A DNA stretch of 64,000 nt from Cryptomeria japonica. Lineage: Eukaryota > Streptophyta > Pinopsida > Cupressales > Cupressaceae. The notes beneath the pieces were generated by a model. That model was not told the origin of the DNA. It did no database searches and saw only the letters and a program-made list of their open reading frames with translations. The position numbers and the translations under genes were made by a program. The DNA lies in the NCBI RefSeq assembly GCF_030272615.1, contig NW_026729309.1, positions 43,278 to 107,277 of the forward strand, given 5' to 3'. This document shows positions 45,901-57,282 of this stretch, one piece after another (position 1 is the first letter of the stretch; the number at the start of each line of letters is the position of its first letter).

Positions 45901-47067
45901 CAATAGCGTCAAAATTTGATTTTGGCTCACATCATGGTCTTAGAACCTCATTTCGAAGCTTGTGCCTTGAAAGCCCCATTTTCGGAGCATCAAAATTAGC
46001 ATTTTAGAGGCACAACAAGGTTTCAAGATGCAAGCCCGGATTCTAGAGCTAGTAGAATCAAAATTCAATTTTGATGCACATTGTGCTCTTAGAACCCTGT
46101 TTTAGACATTATGCCTCAAAAGCCCCAGTTTTGGATCATCAAAATTGATATTTAGAGGAACAACAAGGTTTTAAGATGCAAGTCCTGATTCTAGAGCCGG
46201 TAGCGTCAGAAAGAATTTGATTTTGATGCACATCGTGCTCTTAGAACCTTGTTTTGGAGCTTATGCCTCAAAATATTCTATTTTGAAGGCATCTAAATTG
46301 GTGTTTGGAGGCACAGCAAGCTTCCAAGATGCAAGTCTCTATTCCGGAGCCTGTAGTGTCAAAATATGATTTTGATGCACTTCGTGCTCTTAGAACCTCA
46401 TTTCGGAGCATGTGGCTTGAAAGCTCTAGTTTCAAAACATCAAAATCAATGTTTAAAGGCACAACAAGGTTTCAAGACACATGTCCCGATTCTCAAGATG
46501 ATAGCGTCAAAACATGATTTTGACAAATATGGTGTTCTTAGAACCTCATTTCAGAGGTTGTGCCTTAAAAGCCTCATTTTGGGAGCATAAAACTTAGTGT
46601 TTGGAGGCACAAAAAGGTTTCAAGACACAAGTCCCAATTCCAGAGTCGGTAGCTTCAAAATCAATGTTTTGAGGCACAACAAGGTTTCAAGAAGTAAGTC
46701 CCTATTCCGGAGCCTGTAGCATCACAATTCCATATTGAAACACATCAATCTCTTAGAAGCTCATTTCGGAGCTTGTGCCTCGAAACCCCCAGTTTTGGAG
46801 CATCAAAATCAATGTTTGCAAGCACAACAATGTCTCAAGATGCAAGTCCCGATTCTTAAAACCTCACTTCGAAGCTTGTGCCTTGAAAGCCCCAGTTTTG
46901 GAGCATCAAAATCAATGTTTTGAGGCACAACAAGGTTTCCAGATGCGAACCCTAATTATATAGCCAGTACCATCAAAATTCAATTTTGATGCTCATTGTG
47001 CTGTTAGAAAACTATTTTAAAAATTTTGTCTCAAAAGTCCCAATTCCAAAGTTAGTAGCGTCAAAAT
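42981..47067 (+). repeat. Monomer map, right arm part 5
   Basis: Monomer starts: A42981, B43127, C43279 (short), D about 43401, E about 43522, F about 43667, G43814 (cut, joins A), A about 43880, B about 44021 (joins E tail), F about 44139, G about 44287, A44433, B44581, C44727, D44874, E45022 (short), F about 45139, G45288, A about 45436 (internal loss), B about 45560, C about 45711 (joins D), D/E about 45773, F about 45920, G about 46068, A about 46219, B46368, C about 46517 (joins D), E about 46731, F about 46862 (short), G46982 (joins C tail). It is collinear with 0.15-2.42 kb, with about 2 kb of extra monomers. Confidence 0.85.
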
Positions 47068-49192
47068 GCAATTTTGATGTACATCATGCTCTTAGAACTT
47101 CATTTTGGAGCTTTTGCCTTGAAAGCCCTAATTTAGGAACATCAAAGTCAGTGTTTGGTGGCACAACAAGGTTTCATAAAACAAGTCCCTATTCCGGAGC
47201 CTGTAGCATCAAAATGGAATTTTGACGCACATCATTCTCTTAGAATCTCATTTCGGAGCTTGTGCCTCGAAATACCCAATTTTGGAGCATCAAAATCAAT
47301 GTTTGGAGGCACAACAAGGTTTCAAGATGCAATTCCCTATGCTAGAGTCAATAGCGTTAAAATCTAATTTTTGTGCACATCTTGCTCTTACAACATCATT
47401 TCGAAGCTTGTGCCTCGAAAGCCCCAGTGTTTGGAGGCACAACAAGGTTTCAAGAAGTCCCTATTCCAGAGCCTACAGCATTAAAATTCCATTTTGACGC
47501 ACATCATTCTCTTAGAAGCTCATTTCAGAGCTTCTGCCTCGAAAGACCCAGTTTTTGGAGCATCAAAATCAATGTTTTGAGGCAAAAACAAGGTTTCAAG
47601 ATTTGCAAGTCCCGATTCTAGAGCCAGTAGCATCAAAATTCAATTTTGATGCACATTGTGCTCTTAGAAACCGTGTTTTAGAATTTGTGCCTCAAAAGCC
47701 CCAGGTTTGGAGCATCAAAATCGATCTTTGGAGGCACAACAATCTTGATTGTGGAGCTCGTAGCGTCAAAATGCAAGCCCCCATTTTAGAGCCAGTAGCA
47801 TCAAAATTCACTTTTGATGCACATTGTCCTCTTAGAACCCTGTTTTAGAAATTGTCCCTCAAAAGCCCTAGTTTTGGAGCATCAAAATCGATGTTTGGAG
47901 GCACAACAAGGTTTCAAGATGTAAGCCTCGATTCAAGAGCCAGTAGTATCAAAATTCAATTTTGATTCACATTGTGCTCTTAGAGCACTGTTTTAGAAAT
48001 TGTGCCTCAAAAGCTCCAATTTTGGATCACAAAAATTGATGTTTGGAGGCACAACAAGGTTTCTTAATGCAAGTCCTGATTGTAGAGCCGATAGCATCAA
48101 ATTTTTATTTTGAGGCACATCGTCCACTTGGAACCTTGTTTTGGAGCTTATACCTCAAAAATCTTCGGTTTTGAAGCATCAAAATTGGTGTTTGGAGGCA
48201 CAACAAGCTTTCAAGTCGTAAATCCCTATTCCGGAGCCTGTAGTGTCAAAAACGTGATTTTGATGCACATAATGCTGTTAGAACCTCATTTCGGAGCGTG
48301 TGGCTCAAAATCTCCAGTTACAAAACAACAAAATCAATGTTTAAATTCAAAACAAGGTTTCGAGACAAAAGTCTCGATTCTCAAGCTGATAGCGACAAAA
48401 CACGATTCTGAAAAAACATCGGGTTTTTTACAACCTCATTTCAGAGGTATAGAGCCATTAGCATCAAAATTCAATTTTGATGCACATTGTGCTCTTAGAA
48501 CTCTGTTTTAGAAATTGTGCCTCAAAAGCCCCTGGTTTGGAGCATCAAAATTGATGTTTGGAGCCACAACAAGGTTTCAAGTAGCAAGTCCTGATTCTTG
48601 AGCTGGTAGGGTCAAATTTGATTTTGACGCACATGGTGCTCTTAGAACCTTGTTTTGGAGCTTATGCCTCAAAATATTCGGTTTAAAAAGCATTAAAATT
48701 AGTGTTTGGAAGCAAAACAAGCTTTCAAGATGCAAGTCCCAATTCCAGAGTCGGTAGCATCAAAATGCAATTTTGATGTACATGCTCTTAGAACCTCATT
48801 TCGGATTTTGTGCCTTGAGAGCCCTGATTTTGGAAAATCAAAATCAGTGTTTGGAGGCACAACAAGGTTTCAAGAAGTCCCTATTCCAGAGCCTACAGCA
48901 TTAAAATTCCATTTTGACGCACATCATTCTCTTAGAAGCTCATTTCAGAGCTTCTGCCTCGAAAGAACCCAGTTTTGGAGCATCAAAATCAATGTTTTGA
49001 GGCAAAACAAGGTTTCAAGATTTGCAAGTCCCGATTCTAGAGCCAGTAGCATCAAAATTCAATTTTGATGCACATTGTGCTCTTAGAACCGTGTTTTAGA
49101 ATTTGTGCCTCAAAAGCCCCAGGTTTGGAGCATCAAAATCGATCTTTGGAGGCACAACAATCCTGATTGTGGAGCCCGTAGCGTCAAAATTG
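47068..49192 (+). repeat. Monomer map, right arm part 6 (recent 0.3-kb duplication)
   Basis: Monomer starts: D about 47068, E47218, F about 47367 (joins D), E about 47489 (joins F tail via GATTTGCAAGTCCC), G about 47640, G about 47808, G about 47957, A about 48106, B about 48259, C about 48406 (joins F tail), G about 48471, A about 48619 (joins C tail), D about 48769, E about 48908, G about 49057. Three consecutive G monomers at 47.6-48.1 kb are unusual. The D-tail/E/G block at 47,431-47,745 is nearly identical to 48,851-49,165. Confidence 0.84.
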
Positions 49193-51325
49193 GATTTTGA
49201 TGCACATCATGCTCTTGGAACCTTGTTTTGGAGCTTATGTCTCAAAATCTTTGGTTTCGAAGCATCGAAATTGGTGTGTGGAGGCACAACAAGCTTTCAA
49301 GACGCAAGTCCCTATTCTGGAGATTGTAGTGTCAAAACGTGATTTTGATGCACATCGTGCCCTTAGAAGCTCGTTTCGAAGCATGTGGCTCGAAAGCTCC
49401 AGTTTCCAAACATCAAAAGCAATGTTTAAAGGCACAACAAGGTTTCAAGACACCAGACCCAATTGTCAAGCTGATAGCGTCAAAACACGTTTTTTACAAA
49501 CATGGTGTTCTTAGATCCTCATTTCGGAGGTTGTGCTTCAAAAGCCGCATTTTTGGAGAATAAAAAATTAGTGTTTGGAGGCAAAACAGTGTTTCAAGAC
49601 ACAAGTCCCAATTCCAAAGTCGGTAGCGTCAAAACGCAATTTTGATGTACATCGTGTTCTTAGAACCTCATTTTGGAGCTTGTGCCTTGAAAGTCCTGAT
49701 TTTGGAACATCAAAATCAATGATTTAAGGCACAACAAGGTTTCAAGAAGCATGTCTCTATTATGGAGCCTGTAGCGTCAAAATTCGATTTTGATGCACAT
49801 CATTCTCTTAGAAGCTCATTTCGGAGCTTGTGCCTCGAAAGACCCAATTTTGAAGCATCAAAATCAATGTTTGGAGTCACAACAAGGTTTGAAGATGCAA
49901 ATCTCGATTCTAGATTCAATAGCGTCAAAATCTAATTTTGGCGCACATCTTGCTCTTAGAACCTCAGTTCGAAGCTTGCATCTCGAAAGCCCTGGTTTCA
50001 AGATGCAAGCCTTGATTCTAGAGCCAGTAGCATCAAAATTAAAGTTTGATGCACATTGTGCTCTTAGAAGCCTGTTATAGAAATTGTGCCTCAAAAGCCC
50101 TAGTTTTGGAGCATCAAAATCAATGTTTGGAGGCACAACAAGGTTTCAAGATGCAAGTCTTGATTATGGAGCCGGGTAGCGTTAAAATTTGAGTTTGACA
50201 CACATCGTGCTCTTTGAACCTTGTCTTGGAGCTTATGCCTCAAAATCTTCGGTTTCGAAGCATCAAACTTGGTGTTTAGAGGCACAACAAGCTTTCAAGA
50301 CGCATGTCCCTATTCCGGAGCCTATAGTGTCAAAACGTGATTTTGAATAACATTGTGCTCTTAGAACATCGTTTCTGAGCATGTGGCTTGAAAGCTCCAA
50401 CTTCAAAACATCAAAATCAATGTTTAAAGGCACAATAAGGTTTCAAGACGCAAGTCTTGATAGCGCATCAAAATGTGATTTTGACGCACATCATGCTCTT
50501 AGAACCTCGCTTGCGGAGCTTGTGCCTCAAAAGCCCCGGTTTCAAGATGCAAGGCCCGATTCTAGAGCCCGTAGCATCAAAAGTCAATTTTGATGCACAT
50601 TGTGCTCTTAGAACCCTATTTTGGAAATTGTGCCTCAAAACCCATAGTTTTGCAGCATCAAAATCGATGTTTGGAGGCACAACAAGGTTTCAAGATGCGA
50701 ATCCTGATTCTCGAGTCGGTACAATCAACATTAGATTTTGACGCACATCGTGCTCTTAGAACTTTGTTTTGGAGCTTATGCCTCAAAATATTTAGTTTCG
50801 AAGCATCAAAATTGGTGTTTGGAGGCACAACAAGCTTTCAAGACGCAAGTCCCTATTCTAGAGCCTGTAGTGTCAAAACATGATTTTGATGCACATCGTG
50901 CTCTTAGAGCCTCGTTTCGGAGCATGTGGCTCGAAAGCTCCAGTTTCAAAACATCAAAATCAATGTTTAAAGGCACAACAAGGTTTCAAGACACAAGTCC
51001 CAATTCTCAAGCTGATAGCATCAAAACACGATTTTTATAAACATGGTGTTCTTAGAACCTCATTTCAGAGGTTGTGCCTCAAAAGCCTCATTTTTGGAGC
51101 ATAAAAATTAGTGATTGGAGGCACAAGAAGGTTTCAAGACACAAGTCCCAATTCCAGAGTCGGTAGCATCAAAATTATATTTTGATGTACATCGTGCTCT
51201 TAGAACCTCAATTCAGATCTTGTGCCTTGAAAGCCTTGATTTTGGAACATCTAAATCAATGTTTGGAGGTAGAACAAGGTTTCAAGATGCAAGTCCCGAT
51301 TCCCATGCTGGTAGCATCAAAAATC
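49193..51325 (+). repeat. Monomer map, right arm part 7
   Basis: Monomer starts: A49193, B49341, C about 49489, D about 49638, E49786, F about 49935 (loses about 40 bp), G about 50043, A about 50192, B about 50339 (joins a boundary scrap), an unassigned monomer about 50475 (CTCGCTTGCGGAGCTTGTGC), G50586, A about 50734, B50882, C about 51031, D51178 (its tail no longer matches D after about 51,240). A49193 to G50043 is a complete heptamer apart from the F loss. Confidence 0.85.
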
Positions 51326-51735
51326 AATTTTGATGCGGATCGTTCTCTTAGAACCTTGTTTCAAAGTTTACACCTTGAACACCCCGGTTTCGGAGCATCA
51401 AAATTGGTATTTGGAGGAAGAAAAAGGTTTCAAGACGAAAGTCCCGATTCCAGAGACGGTAGTGTCAAAATGCGATTTTGAAGCACATTGTGCTCTTAGA
51501 ACCTTATTTAGGAGCATCAAAACTGGTCTTTGGAGGCAGAGGGTTGCAAGATGCAAGTCACGATTTCGGAGCCAGTAGCGCGTCAAAACGTGATTTTGAG
51601 GCACATCGTGCTCTTAGAACCTCGTTTGCGGAGCTTGTGCGTCGAAAGCCCCGATTTTGAATCATCAAAATTAGTGTTTTGGGGCACAACAAGGTTTCAA
51701 GAAGCAAGTTTCTATTCTGGAGCCTGTAGATGCAC
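51240..51735 (+). repeat. Pocket of divergent, unassigned monomers
   Basis: Three monomer-like units start at about 51,326, 51,474 and 51,593 and match none of the seven types well. The first has TTGTTTCAAAGTTTACACC and GGAGGAAGAAAAAGG. The second is short (about 119 bp), with TTATTTAGGAGCATC and GGCAGAGGGTTGCAAG. The third has CGTTTGCGGAGCTTGTGCG and a GCGCGTCAAAAC boundary and resembles the unassigned unit at 50,475. The boundary dyads and CTCTTAGAACC blocks are kept, so they are satellite monomers. They may be survivors of an older, more complex HOR or an immigrant from another array. Confidence 0.75.
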
Positions 51736-54368
51736 ATCATTTCAGAGCTTGTGCCTTGGAAGACCTAGTTTTGGAGCATCAAAATCAATGTTTGGAGGCA
51801 GAACAAAGTTTCAAGATGCAAGTTCCGATTCTAGAGTCAATAGCGTCAAAATCTGATTTTGGTGCACATCATGCTCTTAGAACCTCATTTCGAGCTTGTG
51901 CCTCGAAAGCCCCAGTTTTGGAGCATCAAAATCAATGTTTTCAGACACAACAAGGTTTCAAGATGCAAGTCCCTATTCCTGAGCCTGTAGTGTCAAAACG
52001 CGATTTTGATGCACATCGTGTGGCTCGAAAGCTCCAGTTTCAAAACATGAAAATGAATGTTTAAAGGCAACACAAGGTTTCAAGACACAAGTCCCGATTC
52101 TCAAGCTGATAGCGTCAAAAGATGATTTTGACAAACATGGTGTTCTTAGAACCTCGTTTCAGAGGTCGTGCCTTAAAAGCCTCATTTTTGAAGCATAAAA
52201 ATTAGTGTTTGGAGGCACAACAAGGGTTCAAGACACAAGTCTTTATTCTAGAATCGGTAGCGTCAAAATGCAATTTTGATGTACATCATGCTCTTAGAAC
52301 CTCATTTCAGAGCTTGTGCCTTGAAAGCCCTGAAAGAGCCTATTGCGTCAAAATTCTATTTTGATGCACATCATTCTCTAAGAAGCTCATTTCGGAGCTT
52401 GTGCCTCAAAAGACCCAATTTTGGAGCATCAAAATCAGTGTTTGGAGGCACAACAAGGTTTCAACATGCATGTCCCGATTCTAGAGTCAATTGCGTCAAT
52501 ATCTGATTTTGGTGCACATTGTGCTCTTAGAACCTCAATACAAAGCTTGTGCCTCGAAAGCCCCAGTTTCAGAGGATCAAAATGAGTGCTTTGAGGCACA
52601 ACAAGGTTTCAAGATGCAAGCCCAGATTCTAGCGCTAGTAGCATCAAAATTCAATTTTGATGCACATTATGCTCTTAGAACCCTGTTTTAGAAATTGTGC
52701 CTAAAAAGCCATCAAAATCGATCTTTGGAGGCACAACAACATTTCAAGATACAAGTCATGATTGTGGAGCCGATAGCGTCAAAATTGGATTTTGACGCAC
52801 ATCATGCTCTTGGAACCTTGTTTTGGAGCTTATGCCTCAAAATCTTCGGTTTCGAAGTATCAAAATTGGTGTTTGGAGGCACAACAAGCTTTCAAGATGC
52901 AAGTCCCTATTCCGGAGACTGTAGTGTCAAAACATGATTTTGATGCACATTGTGCTCTTAGAACCTCATTTCAGAGCATGTGGCTCGAAAGCTCCAGTTT
53001 CCAAACATCAAAATCAATATTTATAGCAAAACAAGGTTTCAAGACACAAGTCCCGATTCGCAAGCTGATAGTGTCAAAACACGATTTTGAGAAACATGCT
53101 ATTCTTAGAACTTTATTTCGGAGGTTGTGCCTCAAAAGAATCATTTTTGGAGTATAAAAAATTAGTGTTTGGAGACACAACAATGTTTCAAGACACAAGT
53201 CCCAATTCCAGAGTCGGTAGCGTCAAAATGCAATTTTGATGTACATCGTGCTCTTAGAACCTCATTTTGGAGCTTGTGCCTTGAAAGCCCTGATTTTGGA
53301 ACATCAAAATCACTGTTTGGAGGCACAACAAGGTTTCAAGAAGCAAGTCCCTATTCCGGAGCCTGTAGTGTCAAAATGGAATTTTGACGCACAACATTCT
53401 CTTAGAAGCTCATTTCGGAGCTTGTGCCTCGACAGACCTAGTTTTGGAGCATCAAAATCAATGTTTGAAGGCACAACATTTCAAGATGCAAGTCCCGATT
53501 CTAGAGTCAATAGCGTTAAAATATGATTTTGCCGCACATTGTGCTCTTAGAGTCAATAGCTTTAAAATCTGATTTTGGCGTTAAAATCAGTGTTTTGAGG
53601 CACAACAAAGTTTCAAGATGCAAGCCCTGATTCTACAGCCAGTAGCATCAAAATTCAATTTTGATGCACATTGTGCTTTTAGAACCCTGTTTTAGAAATT
53701 GTGCCTCAAATGCCCTAGTTTTGGAGCATTAAAACCAGTTTTGGAGCTTCGAAACTTATGTTTGGAGGCATAACAAGGTTTCGAGATGCAAGTCTTGATT
53801 CTGGAACTGGTAGAGTTGAAATTTCGAAGCATCAAAATCTTAGAACCTCGGTTTTGAAGCATCAAAATTGGTGTTTGGAGGCACAACAAGCTTTCAAGAC
53901 TCAAGTCCCTATTCCGGAGCCTGTAGTGTCAAAAAGTGTTTTTGATGCACATCGTGCGTGCTCTTAGAACCTCGTTCCGGAGCATGTGGCTCGAAAGCTC
54001 TAGTTTAAAAACATCAAAATCAATGTTTAAAGGCACAACAAAGTTTCAAGACACAAGTCTCGATTCTCAAGCTGATGGCGTCAAAACACAATTTTGACAA
54101 ACATGGTATTCTTAGAATCTCATTTCGGAGGTCGTGCCTCAAAAGCCTCCTTTTTGGAGCATAAAAATTATTGTATGGAGGCACAAAGAGGTTTCAAGAC
54201 ACAAGTCCCAATTCCAGAGTTGGTAACTTCAAAACGCAATTTTGATGAACATCGTGCTCTTAGAACCTAATTTCGAAGCTTGTGCCTTGAAAGCCCTAAT
54301 TTTGGAACATCAAAATCAATATTTTTAGGAAGCAAGTCCCTCTTTTGGAGCCTGTAGCATCAAAATGA
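51736..54368 (+). repeat. Monomer map, right arm part 8
   Basis: Monomer starts: E about 51736 (head lost), F about 51856 (joins A tail), B about 51993 (CTCTTAGAACCTC block lost), C about 52125, D52272 (cut, joins D tail), E about 52352, F about 52503, G about 52653 (about 15 bp lost), A52788, B about 52937, C about 53086, D53232, E about 53380, F-prime about 53527, G-prime about 53657 (joins A tail), B about 53940 (GTGCGTGCTC variant), C about 54091, D about 54238. The 53.9-54.3 kb part parallels 43.1-43.5 kb, sharing GATGGCGTC, GTATGGAGGCA and AAAGAGGTTTC. Confidence 0.84.
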
Positions 54369-57282
54369 AATTTTGATGCATATCATTATCTTAGAAGCTC
54401 ATTTTGGAGCTTGTGCCTCGAAAGACCCAGTTTTGAAGCATCAAAATCAATATTTGGAGCCACAACAGGGTTTAGAGATAAAAGTCCCGATTCTAGAGTC
54501 AAAAGCATCAAAATATGATTTTGCCGCACATCATACTCTTAGAACCTCAGTTCGGAGCTTGTTCCTCGAAATCCCTGTTTTTGGAGCATCAAAATCAGTG
54601 TTTTGAGGCACAAAAAGGTTTCAAGATGCAAGCCCCGATTCTAGAGCCAGTAGCATCAAAATTCAATTTTGATGCAATTGTGCTCTTAGAACCCTAGTTT
54701 AGAAATTGTGCCTCAAAAGCCCAAGTTTTGGAGCATCAAAATTGATGTATGGAGGCACAACAAGGTTTCAAGATGAAAGTCCTGATTCTAGAGCTGGTAG
54801 CATCAAAATTTGAGTTTGATGCACATCGTGCTCTCAGAACCTTGGTTTGGAGCTTTTGCTTCAAAATCTTTGGTTTCGAAGCATCAAAATTGGTGTTTGG
54901 AGGCACAAAAAGCTTTCAAGATGCAACTCCCTATTCCGGAGCCTATAGTGTCAAAACATGATTTTGATGCACATCGTGCTCTTAGAACCTCGTTTCGGAG
55001 TGTGTGGCTCGAAAGCTCTAGTTTCAGATAATAAAAATCATTGTTTAAAGGCACAACAAGGTTTCAAGACGCAAGTCCCGATTCTCAAGCTGATAGCGTC
55101 AAAACACGATTTTGACAAACATGGTGTTCTTAGAACCTCATTTCAGAGGTTGTGCCTCAAAAGCCTCATTTTTGGAGCATAAAAATTAGTGTTTGGAGGC
55201 ACAACAAGGTTTCAAGACACAAGTCCCTATTCCAGAGTCGATAGCGTCAAAACGTAATTTTGATGTACATCGTGCTCTTAGAACCTCATTCTGGAGCTTG
55301 TGGCTTGAAAGCCCTGATTTTGGAACATCCAAATAAATGTTTTGAGGAACAACAAGGTTTCAAGAATCAAGTCCCTATTCCGAAGACTGTAGCATCAAAA
55401 TTCTATTTTGACGCACATCATTCTCTTAGAAGCTCATTTCAGAGCTTGTGCCTCGAAAGACCCTATTTTAGAGTATCAAAATCAATGTTTAGAGGCACAA
55501 CAAGGTTTCAAGAAGGAAGTCATGATTCTAGAGTCAATAGCATCAAAATTTGATTTTGGTACACATCGTGCTCTTAGAACCTCATTTTGAAGCTTGTGCC
55601 TCGAAAGCCTTGATTTCAAAGCATCAAAATCAGTGTTTTGAGGCACAACAAGTTTTCAAGATGCAAGCCCCGATTCTAGAGCCAGTAGCGTCAAAATTTG
55701 ATTTTGATGCACATCGCGCTCTTAGAACATTGTTTTGGAGCTTATACCTCAAAGTCTTCACTTTCGGAGCATCGAAATTGGTGTTTGGAGCCACAACAAC
55801 CTTTCAAGATGCAAGTCCTTATTCTCAAACCTGTAGTTTCGAAACGTGATTTTCATGCACATCATGCTCTTATAACCTCATTTCGGAGCGTGTGGCTTGA
55901 AAGGTCCTGTTTCAAAACATCAAAATCAATGTTTAAAGGCACAAAAAGGTTTCAAGACACAAGTGCCAATTCTCAAGATGATAGCATAAAAACATGATTT
56001 TGACAAACATGGTATTCTTAGAACATCATTTTGGAGGTTGTGCCTCAAAAGCCTCATTTTTGGGGCATAAAAATTAGTGTTTGGAGGCACAACAAGGTTT
56101 CGAGACACAAGTCCCAATTCTAGAGTCGGTAGCGTCAAAATGCAATTTCGATGTACATCGTGCTCTTAGAACCTCATTTCAGAGCTTGTGCCTTGAAAGT
56201 CCTGATTTTGGAACATCAAAATCAATGTTTTGAGGCACAACAAGGTTTCTAGAAGCAAGTCCTTATTCCAGAGCCTGTAGCATCAAAATTCCATTTTGAC
56301 GAACATCATTCTCTAAGAAGCTCATTTCGGAGCTTGTGCCTCGAAAGACCCAATTTTGGAGCATCAAAATCAATGTTTGGAGGCACAACAAGGTTTCAAG
56401 ATCCAAGTATTGATTTTGGAGCCGGTAGCGTCAAAATTCAATTTTGATGCACATCATTCTCTTAGAAGCTCATTTCAGAGCTTATGCCTCGAAAGAGCTA
56501 GTTTTGGAGCATCAATATAAGGGTTTCAAGATGCAAGTCCCTATTCTAGAGTCAATAGCGTCAAATTTTGACGCACATCTTGCTCTTAGAACCTCATTCC
56601 GAAGCTTGTGCCTCAAAATCCCCTTTTTTAGAGCATCAAAATCAGTGTTTTGAGGCACAACAAGATTTCAAGATGCAAGCCCCAATTCTAGAGCCAGTAG
56701 CATCAAAATTCAATTTTGATGCACATTGTGCTCTTCAAACCCTATTTTAGAAATTGTGCCTCAAAAGCCCAAGTTTTGGAGCATCAAAATCGATGTTTGG
56801 AGGCACAACAAGGTTTCAAGATACAAGTCCTGACTTTGGAGCCGGTAGCATCATGCTCTTGGAACCTTGTTGTGGAGCTTATGCCTCATAATCTTTGATT
56901 TCGAAGCATCAAAATTGGTGTGTGGAGGCACAACAAGCTTTCAAGATGCAAGTCCCTATTCCAGAGACTGTAGTGTCAAAACATGATTTTGATGCACATT
57001 GTGCTCTTAGAACCACGTTTTAGAGTGTATGGCTCGAAAGCTCTAGTTTCAAAACATCAAAATCAATGTTTAAAGGCAAAACAAGGTTTCAAGTCACAAG
57101 TCCCATTCCTCAAGCTGATAGCATCAAACCACGATTTTGACAAACATGCTATTCTTAAAACCTCATTTTTCTGAGGTTGTGTCTCAAAAGCCTCATTTTT
57201 GGAGCATAAAAATTAGTGTTTGGAGGCACAACAATGTTTGAAGACACAAGTCCTAATTCCATAGTTGGTAGCGTCAAAACGC
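54369..57282 (+). repeat. Monomer map, right arm part 9
   Basis: Monomer starts: E54369, F about 54517, G about 54666, A about 54811, B54960, C about 55109, D55256, E about 55404, F about 55552 (its tail passes directly into A, so G is missing), A55700, B about 55848, C about 55997, D about 56145, E about 56293 (joins G tail), E-like about 56440 (short), F about 56565, G56712, A about 56850 (head lost), B56985, C about 57133, then D57283. E54369 to F55552 is nine consecutive monomers with only small indels. Confidence 0.85.
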
